Under the pieces are notes generated by a model. That model worked only from the letters and a program-made list of their open reading frames with translations, was not told the DNA's origin and ran no database searches. DNA of 64,000 nucleotides from Haloferula sp. BvORR071 (lineage in GTDB: Bacteria; Verrucomicrobiota; Verrucomicrobiia; Verrucomicrobiales; Akkermansiaceae), in assembly GCF_000739615.1 (NCBI RefSeq), contig NZ_BATP01000060.1:186001-250000 (forward strand), in the 5' to 3' direction. Positions 1-10,300 of this stretch are shown piece after piece. The stretch's first letter is position 1. Each line of letters opens with the position of its first letter. The position numbers and the translations under genes are program-made.

Positions 1-135
1 GGGGTCGATGCCGGTGCGTAGCAGCAGCGAGGTACAGGCGTGGCGGCCGAGGTCGTCCGCGCTCAGTCCATCGAAGTCCGAGCCCAAGCGGCAGAAGGGC
101 GTCCGGAGTCCGGCAATGATATGGAGATCACTCAT
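1..135 (-). CDS. Thiolase (acetyl-CoA acyltransferase), N-terminal fragment cut by window edge
   Basis: Reading the minus strand from an ATG at 135 gives 45 codons without a stop before the window ends. The peptide opens MSDLHIIAGLRTPFCRLGSD and continues with LSADDLGRHA and TGIDP. This is the usual thiolase N-terminus: a hydrophobic strand, then RTPF, then the A-x-x-L/LG helix. Thiolases cleave 3-ketoacyl-CoA or condense acyl-CoAs; the catalytic Cys lies outside the window. The start sits 12 bases after the stop of the CoA ligase on the same strand, so the two are probably co-transcribed after the patatin gene. The fragment is too short to separate degradative from biosynthetic thiolases. 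Confidence 0.75.
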   Translation of the reverse strand, partial: MSDLHIIAGLRTPFCRLGSDFDGLSADDLGRHACTSLLLRTGIDP

Positions 136-147
136 GGCAGGGTTCAG

Positions 148-1611
148 TTAGTTTTCGAGGGTCGGCCGGTGATCGACCAGTTTCTGCTCCTTGAGTTCCT
201 TGCCCACGCCCTGCAGTTGGCGGATCTCGTCCCAGGAGTGGAAGACGATGTCATTCGGCGTGAACTCGACCGCTTGGCCGAAGCGGTTGCTGATGCGCTG
301 CTTGAGGACATTGCGATCGCAGCCGTTGGAAGGCGCGGCGTGGACCAGCACGAGGTCGCTTTCGAGCGGGTCGTCGTTGCGCTTCTTGAGCTCGATCTGC
401 CAGGCGCCGAGGCCTTCGGTATCGTCGAGCAAGTTCTCCAGCGCGTTGAAGTCGACCATGGTGCCCTTGAGCTTGCCGATGTTCAGGCGACGGATGTCGG
501 AGACGCGGGAGATCTTGCCTAACAAGCGCGGACAGGTTCGGCCGCAGCAGGGGCACTTCTCCCAAGTGAGGCCACCCTCCACGAGATCGCCGGTGCGGTA
601 GCGGATGACCACGGTGCCGCGTGCATCCAGCGGCGTGCAGACGATCTCACCGGGATGGCCGTCGGGCACACGCTCGCCGGTCTCAGGATCGATGATCTCG
701 ATGAAGGTCATGTCCGGATAGATGTGGTAGCCGGTGGGCTTGCCACCCTTCTCCGGCATGCATTCGATCCAGGCCATCTTTGCTTCGGTGAAGCCGTAGG
801 TGGCCATGATCGCGACATCGGGTGCGCCGAGTTCCGCACAGAGCGCGGCGAGCTTCTTGCGCATGCCATTCGGGACCTTCTCGCCGCCGAGCACCACGCG
901 CTTGAGATTCGGCCACTGGATCTTCTCCGCTGCCGATTGTTGGAGCAGGTGATAGAAGAAGGTCGGCATCGCGATGATCGCGTCCGGCTGGACCTTGCCG
1001 ATCAGGCGCAGGTTGCCATCGGTACCCATGGTCTTGCCCCCGCCGGTGGAGAGCATGAAGGTATTGAATCCGGTGCCCGCATGGTGGGCCAACCAGAAGG
1101 CGAGGTGCGGCGCGAAGGGGAAGGCATTGATGTGCCGCCAGGAAGGATCGGAATTGGCGAGCTCCATCATGCGGCGGCCGCCTTCCTCCAGGTTCGCGAT
1201 GTCGTGCTTCGTGTAGAGGAAAGGCACCGGTGCGGCGCTGCGGCCGGTGGTGCTGGTCATCAGGATCGGCCTGAGTTCTTCCTCCAGCATTTGCTTGGTG
1301 GCGGCGGGGCCGTGCGTGAGAGCATGGCGGATGCTCGACCACTGGTGCCTGAGGGCGGACTCGTCCGGGATGATGACGAAGTCCTTGGGGTTCTCTAACA
1401 GCCGCTTCGAGGTGAAGGGCAACTTTGCCAGGTCGTCGGTGCCGCGAATGTCACCGGCTTCGATGCCGTGCTCGCGGAAGAGCTTCGAGTAATAGGCCGT
1501 GAATGGCACCACACGGTCGTGCAGGAGGCGCCTCAAGAGCACGTCCTGGCGGAAGTGGGTTTCGTCACGCGACGTCGTGGCCCACCATGGATATGTAGGG
1601 CGAGGTTTCAT
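148..1611 (-). CDS. PaaK-like AMP-dependent CoA ligase / adenylate-forming enzyme
   Basis: The product is an adenylate-forming enzyme of the phenylacetate-CoA ligase type, which activates a carboxylic acid with ATP, usually to an acyl-CoA. Visible motifs are the phosphate loop MTSTTGRS, the A5-like YGFTEAK and the A7-like YRTGDL. A Cys group (CPCCGRTCPR) near the C-terminal third resembles the small metal or structural site of PaaK relatives. The frame stays open up to 1716, but that would overlap the patatin gene by about 150 bases. I chose the ATG at 1611, which overlaps by 47 bases; a GTG at 1542 is the alternative, and neither has a clear ribosome site. It is flanked by patatin upstream and thiolase downstream, which suggests lipid or acyl metabolism. 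The substrate cannot be read from the sequence. Confidence 0.85.
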   Translation of the reverse strand: MKPRPTYPWWATTSRDETHFRQDVLLRRLLHDRVVPFTAYYSKLFREHGIEAGDIRGTDDLAKLPFTSKRLLENPKDFVIIPDESALRHQWSSIRHALTHGPAATKQMLEEELRPILMTSTTGRSAAPVPFLYTKHDIANLEEGGRRMMELANSDPSWRHINAFPFAPHLAFWLAHHAGTGFNTFMLSTGGGKTMGTDGNLRLIGKVQPDAIIAMPTFFYHLLQQSAAEKIQWPNLKRVVLGGEKVPNGMRKKLAALCAELGAPDVAIMATYGFTEAKMAWIECMPEKGGKPTGYHIYPDMTFIEIIDPETGERVPDGHPGEIVCTPLDARGTVVIRYRTGDLVEGGLTWEKCPCCGRTCPRLLGKISRVSDIRRLNIGKLKGTMVDFNALENLLDDTEGLGAWQIELKKRNDDPLESDLVLVHAAPSNGCDRNVLKQRISNRFGQAVEFTPNDIVFHSWDEIRQLQGVGKELKEQKLVDHRPTLEN

Positions 1612-2575
1612 GGGTCTGACGGAAATCGGGGCGCAGCAGGGCGCGGATCTCATCGAGGTTCTCGGTCGCGACCTTGCGGCCGGCATCGATGAAGCGCCGG
1701 AACCCGGCATAGTCATGCCAGGGCGCGAAGAAATGCTCAGGGCGCAGGCAGAGGTCGGCGCGCTTGCAAGACTCGTGGGCCAGGCGGATCTGTGCGGCGC
1801 GGATGCCCTGGCGGAAGGTGTCGATCATGTTGCCCTTGGCGAGGAGGTTGACGTTGCCGTTGAGGGTGCGGCCGAAGCGCTTGAGCCAGCTTGGTGGTGG
1901 CTCGTCATCGTTGCGGCAGAGGCCTTCATCCACGTCTTGGAAGGTCGGCACCACGGAGACGGCGAGGACTCGGTCGACGTCGGCGAACTTGTGCAACGCT
2001 CCTACCGGAACGGGATCGATCACTCCGCCATCGACGCAGCGATGGCCGTTGATCAGCACGGGGGCGATGATGCCGGGCATGGCGCAGGAGGCGTGCACAG
2101 CATCGGCAATGCGGCCCCTGCGGAAGACGATGCGCTCCTTGGTATCGATGTCCACGGAGACGGCGAGAACCTTGCGTTCGAGGTCCTCGAAGCAGAGGTC
2201 GCCCAGAGAGCGTTCGAGATGGGCGCGGGCCTTGAGGCCATGGAAGAGCCCCTTCATCGGTGGGAAGATCGGATCGGCCAGTCGCCAAAGCTGACGGCGG
2301 TCGTGCATCTCCTCTGCGAGTTCTTCTAACGCCTTGCCCGAGAAACCGGCGGCCCAAAGGGCACCGATGTAGGCTCCCATGCTGGAGCCCGCGATGGCAT
2401 GGACCTCGATCTGGTTCTCCTCCAGCACTTGGAGGACTCCCACATGAGCGAGGCCGCGGGCACCACCCGAGGAAAGGGCCAGTCCCAGCTTCGGCAGAGG
2501 AGCGTCATCCAGCGGTCTTTCCCTTCGCTGATGGCGAGGGTCGCCGCGGAAGAAACGCAGGATATTGCCAAGCAT
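1565..2575 (-). CDS. Patatin-like phospholipase, RssA family
   Basis: This 336-residue protein is a patatin-fold serine acyl hydrolase, expected to release fatty acids from phospholipids or other acyl esters. The oxyanion motif SSGGARG lies near residue 37, the nucleophile elbow GSSMG follows, and the catalytic Asp is in VDGGVID, so the Ser-Asp dyad is complete. There is no signal peptide; the N-terminus is short and basic, which points to a cytoplasmic or inner-face protein. It is the first gene of a minus-strand run with a CoA ligase and a thiolase, a natural order for releasing, activating and processing an acyl chain. The gene-free stretch upstream carries the repeat-like sequence described separately. 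Confidence 0.9.
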   Translation of the reverse strand: MLGNILRFFRGDPRHQRRERPLDDAPLPKLGLALSSGGARGLAHVGVLQVLEENQIEVHAIAGSSMGAYIGALWAAGFSGKALEELAEEMHDRRQLWRLADPIFPPMKGLFHGLKARAHLERSLGDLCFEDLERKVLAVSVDIDTKERIVFRRGRIADAVHASCAMPGIIAPVLINGHRCVDGGVIDPVPVGALHKFADVDRVLAVSVVPTFQDVDEGLCRNDDEPPPSWLKRFGRTLNGNVNLLAKGNMIDTFRQGIRAAQIRLAHESCKRADLCLRPEHFFAPWHDYAGFRRFIDAGRKVATENLDEIRALLRPDFRQTHETSPYISMVGHDVA

Positions 2576-2697
2576 AGGACGGGGTCCTTTCCTGTTGGAT
2601 GGACCGGTTCATCCCGATCCACCTTCTACCTAACAGTAGCTGGCGTTCGACGGAAAGCAAACCTTCCGTGGAAGATTTCGGGCGAGGCAATTTCAAA

Positions 2698-2792
2698 CGG
2701 AGCGGAGTCGAACCGCGAAAGGACGCGAAACTCCGCGGAATTCAAACAGCGGGGAGAATCAAACCACGGAATACGCAGAACACACGGAAGTG
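2698..2792. repeat. Repeat-like A/C/G-rich element with ACCRCGRAA units
   Basis: Two related units lie here, one beginning AACCGCGAAAGGACGCGAAA and one beginning AACCACGGAATACGCAGAAC, each ending near CGCGGAA or CACGGAA. Tandem short units of this style are common as dispersed non-coding repeats in environmental bacterial genomes. I see only this one cluster in the window, so calling it dispersed is an inference. No convincing gene covers it. Confidence 0.4.
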
Positions 2793-2835
2793 AATGTGTT
2801 CGTTCCCTTGGGAGGGCAGCCGCTAGAGCTGCTTC

Positions 2836-2859
2836 GTCCGCTCAGGGGACTGAGCGGAC
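2836..2859. terminator. Perfect 10-bp hairpin downstream of kup
   Basis: GTCCGCTCAG and CTGAGCGGAC form a perfect 10-bp stem around a 4-base loop. It lies just past the kup stop codon on the minus strand. There is no T-tract on either side, so it may be a processing hairpin or part of the adjacent repeat element and not a classic intrinsic terminator. Confidence 0.4.
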
Positions 2860-2865
2860 TACCTT

Positions 2866-4767
2866 TCACAAGGTGATCTGCGCGCCGAGCTCGACCACGC
2901 GGCCCGGGGGCAGGCGGAAGTAGGCGGTGGCGGGCGATGCATTTCGCGCCATGACGGCAAAGAGGGCGAGGCGGATGCGGTCGAGGGCGCTGGCGTTCTT
3001 GCCGACGCCGTAGCTCTCGCGGCCGAGGAAGTAGGTGGCCTTGCCGGGATTGAACTTCACTTCGTCCGGCAGGCGGTTCTTCAGCGCGTCCGGCACATCA
3101 GGCGTGTCCGCGAAGCCGAAGTTGAGATTCACGCGATGCATACCTTCCCCGAGGTCGAAGTGTTCGGCGGCCTCGCGGGGATTCACGTAGGGCTGGTCGA
3201 GGGTGTGGACGTGGAGCAGCACGACCTTCTCGTGGAGCACCTGGTTGTGCTTCAGGTTGTGGAGTAGGGCGGTGGGTACGGTGTCGCCGCGACCGCTCAT
3301 ATAGACGGCGGTGCCGTGCACGCGGTGGATCGAGCCGCGCTTGAGATCCGTGAGCAGGGCGGCGACCGGCAGGGCCTCGCGGGAGAGGCGGGCGTAGAGG
3401 CGGGCACGGCCCCAGAGCCAGGTCATCATAATGGCGAAGATCGCGCCACCGGCCACCAGCGGAAGCCAGCCGCCGTCGACGATCTTGTGGGTATTCGCCG
3501 CGAGGAAGGCACCATCCACGGCCATGAAAGCCGAGGTCATGGCCAAGGCCTTCACCTTGCTCCAGCCCCAGACCGCGATGGCGGCGGAGTAAAAGAGCAG
3601 CGAGGTGATGGCCATGGTCAGGGCAATGGCGATGCCGTAGGCGGCTTCCAGCTTGGTGGACTCCTTCTTCCAGAGCACCAGCAGGATGCAGGCGATGGCG
3701 AGCAGCTTGTTCACAGAGGGCACGTAGACCTGTCCGGCGGAGTGCTCGGAGGTGTAGCGGATGCGCACGCGCGGCAGCACGCCGAGCTGCACGGCCTGGG
3801 TGGTCAGGGAGAATGCGCCGGAAATAAGCGCTTGGCTGGCAATCACCGCGGCACAGGTGGCGAGGATGGTCAGCGGGAGCCGCAGGGCCTCCGGAGCGAG
3901 CTTGAAAAAGGGATTCTCAATCGCGGCCGGGTCCTCGGTGAGCAGGGCGGCTTGGCCGAGGTAATTCAGCGCGAGTCCGGGGAAGACCACGGTGAACCAA
4001 GCGGCGCGGATCGGCTTCACGCCGAAGTGACCGAGGTCCGCATACAAGGCTTCACCCCCAGTGACGGCCAGGAAGACTGATGCCAGCAGGGGGAAGGCAT
4101 GATGCCACTCGTGGATCATGAACATCAGGGCCGCATGCGGACTGATCGCGCCAAAGATCGCAGGGTGCTTGAGCGCCATCCGCAGGCCTAGGGCACCAAT
4201 GACGAAGAACCACAGCAGGAGCACCGGGCCGAAGATCACGCCGACACGGCCAGTTCCAAAGCGCTGGATTGCGAAAAGCCCGATCAGGACGCCCACACAG
4301 ATGGGCAGGATCCAATCCGATACCACCGGGGCGCTGACGGACAGGCCCTCCACGGCGCTGAGCACGGAGATGGCGGGGGTGAGCATGCCATCCGCATAAA
4401 TCAGGGCGGCACCGGCGAGGCCGAGGAAGAGCACGGTCTTCGGGTCGCTGCCGCCTAGGCGGCGGGCACCGGAGCGGATCAGGGCGGAGAGAGCCAGGAT
4501 CCCACCTTCCCCGCGGTTGTCCAAGCGCAGGATGATAAAGAGGTACTTGAGCGAGACGACCAGGATCAGGGACCAGATGACCAGGGAGGCTGCCCCCACG
4601 AGGTTTTCCGCGCTGATCGGGGCGCCATGCTGCTCGGCATTGAAGCAGGCACGGAAGGCGTAGATCGGGCTGGTGCCGATGTCCCCGAAAACAATGCCGA
4701 GGGCCGCCAAAGAGGCGGCGGCGAGGGCGGGCTGGCGGCCGCAATGGCCGTCGGAATGATTCTTCAT
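2866..4767 (-). CDS. kup: Low-affinity potassium uptake protein Kup
   Basis: This 633-residue inner-membrane protein belongs to the KUP/HAK/KT family, which takes up K+ together with H+. The family signature FGDIGTSPIYAF lies near the N-terminus, followed by about 12 hydrophobic segments and a soluble C-terminal region of about 170 residues, the usual size for bacterial Kup. A TTG at 4800 would add 11 residues; I chose the ATG at 4767 because the added residues are not typical. It is divergent from gpmI with about 290 bases between. A second potassium-linked transporter of the Kef type lies at 46.6-48.3 kb. Confidence 0.95.
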   Translation of the reverse strand: MKNHSDGHCGRQPALAAASLAALGIVFGDIGTSPIYAFRACFNAEQHGAPISAENLVGAASLVIWSLILVVSLKYLFIILRLDNRGEGGILALSALIRSGARRLGGSDPKTVLFLGLAGAALIYADGMLTPAISVLSAVEGLSVSAPVVSDWILPICVGVLIGLFAIQRFGTGRVGVIFGPVLLLWFFVIGALGLRMALKHPAIFGAISPHAALMFMIHEWHHAFPLLASVFLAVTGGEALYADLGHFGVKPIRAAWFTVVFPGLALNYLGQAALLTEDPAAIENPFFKLAPEALRLPLTILATCAAVIASQALISGAFSLTTQAVQLGVLPRVRIRYTSEHSAGQVYVPSVNKLLAIACILLVLWKKESTKLEAAYGIAIALTMAITSLLFYSAAIAVWGWSKVKALAMTSAFMAVDGAFLAANTHKIVDGGWLPLVAGGAIFAIMMTWLWGRARLYARLSREALPVAALLTDLKRGSIHRVHGTAVYMSGRGDTVPTALLHNLKHNQVLHEKVVLLHVHTLDQPYVNPREAAEHFDLGEGMHRVNLNFGFADTPDVPDALKNRLPDEVKFNPGKATYFLGRESYGVGKNASALDRIRLALFAVMARNASPATAYFRLPPGRVVELGAQITL

Positions 4768-5059
4768 CGTGGCGACCAGCTCGGCCGCCCCGCTTTCCAA
4801 TCACCCCGGATGCCCGGTGGCTAGCGAAAAGCCCCGCCCTGGCTGTCTAAAAAGTCGGCGATTTTGTGCTTGGCGGGGGAGGAAGAAGCCTGAGGAGCAC
4901 GTGGGGCAGGGCATTACGGGCGGGCGGCGGGTCATCCTTCCGGTGGGGAAACAGGTCTTGTGGGACCCATGGGACCGATGGGCTCATGTCGGGGACTTCC
5001 CGCTGTGGCGGAATCCCCGCTGGACGCTGGCCGCGCAGGCCGTTAAACGCGGCCCCGAA
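4768..5059. other. Divergent intergenic region kup/gpmI
   Basis: About 290 bases separate the two start codons. The gpmI frame stays open through most of it, but the extra N-terminus does not look like phosphoglycerate mutase. It should hold the promoters of both genes; I see no clear -35/-10 pair, operator or small gene. Confidence 0.4.
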
Positions 5060-6610
5060 ATGGCCAAGAAACCGGTGGTGCTTATCATTCGCGACGGCTG
5101 GGGTGTGAACCCCGGAGGACAGAAGACTGCCAAGAAGGATGGCAATGCCACCTTGCTGGCCAAGACGCCGTTCCACGATGCGATGTTCGAGAAGTACCCG
5201 AAGGGCTTCCTGAGCGCCTCCGGCCTGGACGTGGGCCTGCCGGCGGGGCAGATGGGGAATTCCGAGGTGGGCCACCTGAATCTGGGCGCCGGGCGGATCG
5301 TCTACCAGGACCTGACCCGCATCAACAAGGCGATCGAGGACGGCACCCTGGCCAAGAACAAGGTTTTCAAGAAAGCACTGGCGACCGCCGCGGAGAAGGG
5401 CAAGCGCCTGCACTTCATCGGGCTGCTGTCCGATGGCGGGGTGCACTCGCATCAGGACCACCTCTGCGCGATGGTGGCACTGGCGAAGGCGGCAGGCGTG
5501 AGCGACATGTATGTCCACGCCATCACCGATGGCCGCGATACCTCGCCGACCGGCGGGGCGGGCTATGTCTCGAAGGTGGAGGATGAAATCGCCAAATACG
5601 GTGCCCGCATCGCCACGGTGACCGGCCGCTACTATGCGATGGACCGCGACAAGCGCTGGGACCGCACCAAGCTGGCCTGGGACGCGATCGTCCACGGCAT
5701 CGGCGAGGCGAAGGACGTGCTGCCATCCGAGGCGATCCAGGAGAAGTATGAGGAAGGCAAGACCGATGAGTTCCTGCTGCCGATGGTCTTCGTAACGCCG
5801 GGCAAGAAGCTGGTGCGCGATGGCGACGTGGTGCTGTTCTTCAACTTCCGCGCGGACCGGGTGCGCCAGATCTCCGAGACCTTCCTTACGGAGGGCGAGT
5901 TCAAGCACTTCAAGGCCGGTCGCCGCCCGAAGGTCACCTATGTGACGCTCACGGAGTACGACAAGAACTACAAGTGCGAGGTGATCTTCCGCCCGCAGAC
6001 CCTGAAGATGGGCCTGGGCGAGGCCGCCGCGAAGGCGAAGAAGACCCAGCTCCGGATCGCGGAGACGGAGAAGTATCCGCACGTGACCTACTTCTTCAAC
6101 GGCGGCATCGAAAAGCCGAACAAGGGCGAGGACCGCGGCATCATCCCATCGCCCAAGGACGTGGCGACCTATGACCTGAAGCCGGAGATGAGCGCCGATG
6201 AGGTGACGGCCTTCGTGCTCTCCAAGATCAAGGACTACGACCTGGTCATCATCAACTTCGCCAATCCCGACATGGTCGGCCACACCGGCGTGGTGGAAGC
6301 CGCGATCAAGGCCTGCCAGAAGATCGACGCCTGCTGCGAGAAGGTGGTGGATGCCACCCTCAAGCTCGGCGGCAAGCTCCTGCTCACCGCGGACCACGGG
6401 AACTGCGAGTATATGATCAATCCGGACGGCTCCCCTCACACCGCGCATACGACGAATCTCGTACATCTGATCTACGTGGCTGCGGATGCGGACAAGTATC
6501 AGGTGAAGGACGGCATCCTCGCGGACGTCGCGCCGACCCTGCTGGAGATGATGGGTCTGGAGAAGCCGAAGGAAATGACGGGGGCTTCCTTGCTGGCGAA
6601 GAAAAAGTGA
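5060..6610 (+). CDS. gpmI: 2,3-bisphosphoglycerate-independent phosphoglycerate mutase
   Basis: This enzyme interconverts 3- and 2-phosphoglycerate in glycolysis using two metal ions, probably Mn2+, and a phosphoserine intermediate. The protein has 516 residues, matching the family. The first metal Asp is in IIRDGWG near residue 12, the catalytic Ser is in GQMGNSEVGHLNLG near residue 68, a substrate His is in GGVHSHQDH, and the late metal site is TADHGNCE. The start is the ATG giving MAKKPVVLIIRDGWG. The gene stands alone. A GC-rich inverted repeat about 20 bases past the stop (arms 6627-6634 and 6649-6656) could end its transcript, although it has no T-tract. Confidence 0.96.
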   Translation: MAKKPVVLIIRDGWGVNPGGQKTAKKDGNATLLAKTPFHDAMFEKYPKGFLSASGLDVGLPAGQMGNSEVGHLNLGAGRIVYQDLTRINKAIEDGTLAKNKVFKKALATAAEKGKRLHFIGLLSDGGVHSHQDHLCAMVALAKAAGVSDMYVHAITDGRDTSPTGGAGYVSKVEDEIAKYGARIATVTGRYYAMDRDKRWDRTKLAWDAIVHGIGEAKDVLPSEAIQEKYEEGKTDEFLLPMVFVTPGKKLVRDGDVVLFFNFRADRVRQISETFLTEGEFKHFKAGRRPKVTYVTLTEYDKNYKCEVIFRPQTLKMGLGEAAAKAKKTQLRIAETEKYPHVTYFFNGGIEKPNKGEDRGIIPSPKDVATYDLKPEMSADEVTAFVLSKIKDYDLVIINFANPDMVGHTGVVEAAIKACQKIDACCEKVVDATLKLGGKLLLTADHGNCEYMINPDGSPHTAHTTNLVHLIYVAADADKYQVKDGILADVAPTLLEMMGLEKPKEMTGASLLAKKK

Positions 6611-6816
6611 AGTGCGGCGAGGGGAGGGCTGCGCAGCTGTTAGCAGCGGCGCAGCCACCTTGGAGTAAGCCAGCCATCAATGGTGGTGGGCTATCTCAGT
6701 GGTGCCCTTCGAGGCTCTGGATTCCTGGCGTCGGGAAGCGGGGATGGGGGCCTGTTAGGCGAGGTAGTGAGGACTTTGGTCTCGCTCTGCTTTACATCCT
6801 AGATATCTCCAAAGCC

Positions 6817-7293
6817 ATGACTGAAGTCGCGGCCTTGGGCGAACATGAGGAAAGAGCGATCGGAGCTGCGTGTTTCGCCGCCCTCGATCTGCTGGGGCTT
6901 CCCGAGGATGCGGCTCCCGGAATCATCCATCAGGAGATCCACGAGTTCCTTTGCCGTCAGAATACGAGGGCCGGGCTGTTCCGGAGGAAGCCGCCGATGC
7001 CATTGGGAGAGGATTGCCCGATGGCCTTGGGCTCTCTGTGGGGCAGGGCGGTTTGCCGCGAATTTGGTTGGGAGTGGATCGTCGCCAAGCGTGGTGACTG
7101 GACAGGCTTGGGAATCGTGGACCCGCGGAGGAAGCACCTCGCACTAGCCCTGAGTTACTTTGATGGCCTGATCAAGGTGCATCCGGAGAGTGCAAATCTT
7201 CCCGCCCTGCAACTCTCCAACTGCATCAAGGCCGGCAATCTCCCCGTGGCGGAGGATGGCGCTCTGGTGCTGATTGCCCACTCCGGCAGTTGA
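6817..7293 (+). CDS. Hypothetical protein, DUF3806-like
   Basis: This is a 158-residue soluble protein of unknown function with no signal peptide or membrane segment. Its middle, with ALGSLWGRAVCREFGWEW followed by a segment ending in VDPRRKH, resembles the DUF3806 pattern, in which an LG-x-x-x-G helix precedes GWEW and a DP-x-R strand. I chose the ATG at 6817, giving MTEVAALGEH, because the 70 residues upstream in the same frame are low-quality sequence rich in Gly and Trp. Its end lies about 100 bases before the kinase gene on the same strand, which may be co-transcribed. The family assignment is from memory of the pattern. Confidence 0.6.
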   Translation: MTEVAALGEHEERAIGAACFAALDLLGLPEDAAPGIIHQEIHEFLCRQNTRAGLFRRKPPMPLGEDCPMALGSLWGRAVCREFGWEWIVAKRGDWTGLGIVDPRRKHLALALSYFDGLIKVHPESANLPALQLSNCIKAGNLPVAEDGALVLIAHSGS

Positions 7294-7399
7294 GCCTCGG
7301 GGCTCTAGAGGCCCGACGGGACGAAGCGGGGAAAGCCGACGCGGGCCAGCCCTTTCCATTTGTCCTTCCTCCCGAATTCGGGAAGAAATGCGGGCAGCG

Positions 7400-10300
7400 A
7401 TGAACTTTTCCCCCGAGCAGGTCATCGAGATCTTCAACCAGGCCTTGGAGCGTCCCGTCACGGAGCGCTCGGATTGCCTGGATCGCGCCTGTGCGGGCGA
7501 TACCGGCTTGCGCGATCAGGTGGAGGGCTTGCTACGGGCTCACGATAGCGCCGGGGAATTCCTGGAAGAAGGGATGAATCTGATTCCCAGCGGAAAGGGC
7601 CAGACGATCGGTGAGCGCCCGGGCCAGCGGGTTGGCAGATACACGCTGCTGGAGCAGATCGGAGAGGGCGGCTGCGGCGTGGTCTATCGCGCCGAGCAGC
7701 ACGCGCCGGTGCGGCGGGAGGTCGCGCTGAAGGTGGTGAAGCCCGGCATGGACAGCAACAGCGTGATCGCGCGCTTCGAGTCGGAGCGGCAGGCGCTGGC
7801 GATGATGGAGCACCCGCACATCGCGCAGGTCTACGACGCCGGGGCGACGGCAAGCGGCCGGCCTTACTTCGTGATGGAGTTGGTCCGCGGCGAGAAGATC
7901 ACCAGCTATTGCGATGGGCACTCGCTGACGGTCCGCGCGCGGCTGGAGCTCTTCGTGCAGGTCTGTCACGCGATCCAGCACGCGCACCAGAAGGGGATCA
8001 TCCACCGCGATATCAAGCCTTCGAACCTGCTGGTGAGCACCACGGGTGAAGGCTCTCCGCTGCCGAAGGTGATCGACTTCGGCATCGCCAAGGCCATGAG
8101 CGGCGAGCAGCTGACGGACAAGACCCTCTTCACCGCGCAGGAGATGCTGATGGGCACGCCGAACTACATGAGCCCGGAACAGGCGGCGATGAAGAGCTCG
8201 GACCTGGATACCCGCACGGACATCTACAGCCTGGGCGTGCTGCTCTACGAGCTTCTAACAGGTGTGCCACCCTTCGGCTTGAGGGATCCCTTCAAGAGCG
8301 GGCTGGATGAGGTGCGACGGGACATTCTGGACAAGGTGCCGCTGCGTCCGTCCGCGCGCTTGAAGGCGATGCCTGCCGCCGATCTCGGCAAGGTCGCGGA
8401 GCTTCGGCAGTCGGAGCCGCTGAAGCTGGTGCGGATGCTGCGCCACGATCTCGACTGGATCGTGATGAAGGCCATGGAGAAGGACCGGACGCGGCGCTAC
8501 CCGACGGCCAATGCCCTGGCGATGGAAGTGCAGCGCTACCTGGCGGATGAACCGGTTGCGGCCCGGCCGCCGAGCCTGCTCTATCAGCTCGGCAAGCTGG
8601 CGGCGCGCAACCGCCTGCTGGTGGGCGGCATTGCGGTGATCGCGCTCTTGCTGGTGGGCAGCCTGGCCGTGGTTTCCGTGTTGCTGGCCAGGGAAAAAGC
8701 GGCGCACCAGCAAGCCGAGATCGAGAAAGACAAGGCCCGCAAGGAAACCGCGAAGAACATCCAGGTGAGCGGCTTCCTGGGCAAGATGCTCACTGGGGAT
8801 GCGCTGGCAGTGGCGCCGGGGCGTGACCTCGCGATCGTGCGGGACCTGCTCGCCCGGACCGACCAGGCGATCGGCAAGGAGCTGGCGGATCAGCCCGAGG
8901 TGGAAGCCAAGCTACGCTCGGTGATGGGGGAATCCTACAGCCAGATGGGTGACCACGCCTCGGCCGAGCGAATGTTCCGCAGGACCTTGGAGCTCTGCAA
9001 GGCAAGCTTTCCTCCCGATGGTGCCGGAGTCGCCGTCGCCCGGACCCAACTCGGCCAGATCGTGCTGATGGAAGGCCGCTACGATGAGGCTGAAGACTCC
9101 TTGGAGTCGGCACGCGCCCTGTGGATTGAGCTTGGTGAAGAGGAAGGGGCGCAAGGGATGCTGACGATCGAAAGGCTCGCCATCTTGCGCTCTCGCCAGA
9201 AGCGGCACGAGGAGGCCGAGGCGCTGATGCGCCGGGTGCTTGCCTGGCGCGAAAAGAACCTCGGACCGGATCATCCGGATGTGGTCAACGGGATGAGCAA
9301 CCTGGCCGTGGTCATCCATGATTCGAAGAGATACAAGGAATCCGAGCCCATGTTCCGTGAGGTGCTAGCGGCGCGCCAGCACTTGGGGGAGGAGGACTCT
9401 CCGGAAGAGGCGCGGACATTGAGCAATCTATCCGCCGCACTGCTGGGGCAGGGACGCAGCGACGAGGGACGGGAGTGCCTTGCTCGTGCCGTGGCGGCGT
9501 TCCGGAAAGGCTTCCACGTGGAGCATCCCGAACGCTTGGATGCGACCTTCCGACTGGCTGAACTGTATCGCAACGCGGGTGTATTCGCCGAGGCGGAGCC
9601 CCTGTATCGCGAATACGTGGCGCACAGCCTCGTCCAGGGTGGCGACTATAGCAACATGGCCGACGTCGCGATCGGCTGCCTGGTGGTCACCTTGCAAGAG
9701 CAGAAGAAGTTCGCGGAAGCGGATGCCGTGTTCGATCAATTGCTGGCGCCGGAGTTCGCGGGATCGCCGCAGTTCGTGCCCGTGCTGGAGATGCGCACGG
9801 AGTTCCGCTCACGGACCGGCCGATGGCGGGAAGCGGCGGAGGATGCCGCTCGCTTGGTCGCGATCAAGCCGGACAAGCAGGATTACTATCACCGGCTGGC
9901 ACCGGCGCTGGCGGCCAGTGGCGATGAGGAGGCCTACCGGAAGCTGTGTGCGGAGATCCTCACGCGATTTGCGGCAACGACCGACCGCGTGACTGCCCAC
10001 CGCATGGCGAAGTGTTGTCTCATGCGCCCGGCTTCGGCAGGTGATCTGGAAGCGGTGGCCCGCATGCTGGACCTGCCGCGGGAGGAGGGAGCGGATGATG
10101 TCTCCGCGCCGTCCCTGCAAGTTTGCAAGGCGCTGGCCGAGCTTCGTCGGGGGGATTTCACTGCGGCGGCGGAACTTGCCGCCGGGGTGGGGGATTCCAT
10201 GCCGCAGCCGGAGGCCGCGGCGCTGGCGGTGCGGGCGATCGCCTTGCAGGCGATGAAGCGGCCGGAGGATGCGGCGGCGGCGCTTGGGCGAGCAAGTGCG

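Noticed and set aside
6627..6656. GC-rich inverted repeat after gpmI
   Set aside because: The loop is long (14 bases) and no T-tract follows, so it was not called as a terminator.
4847..6658. Antisense frame across gpmI
   Set aside because: The residues are His/Arg/Gly-rich and look like a reversed reading of the gpmI codons. gpmI itself is certain.
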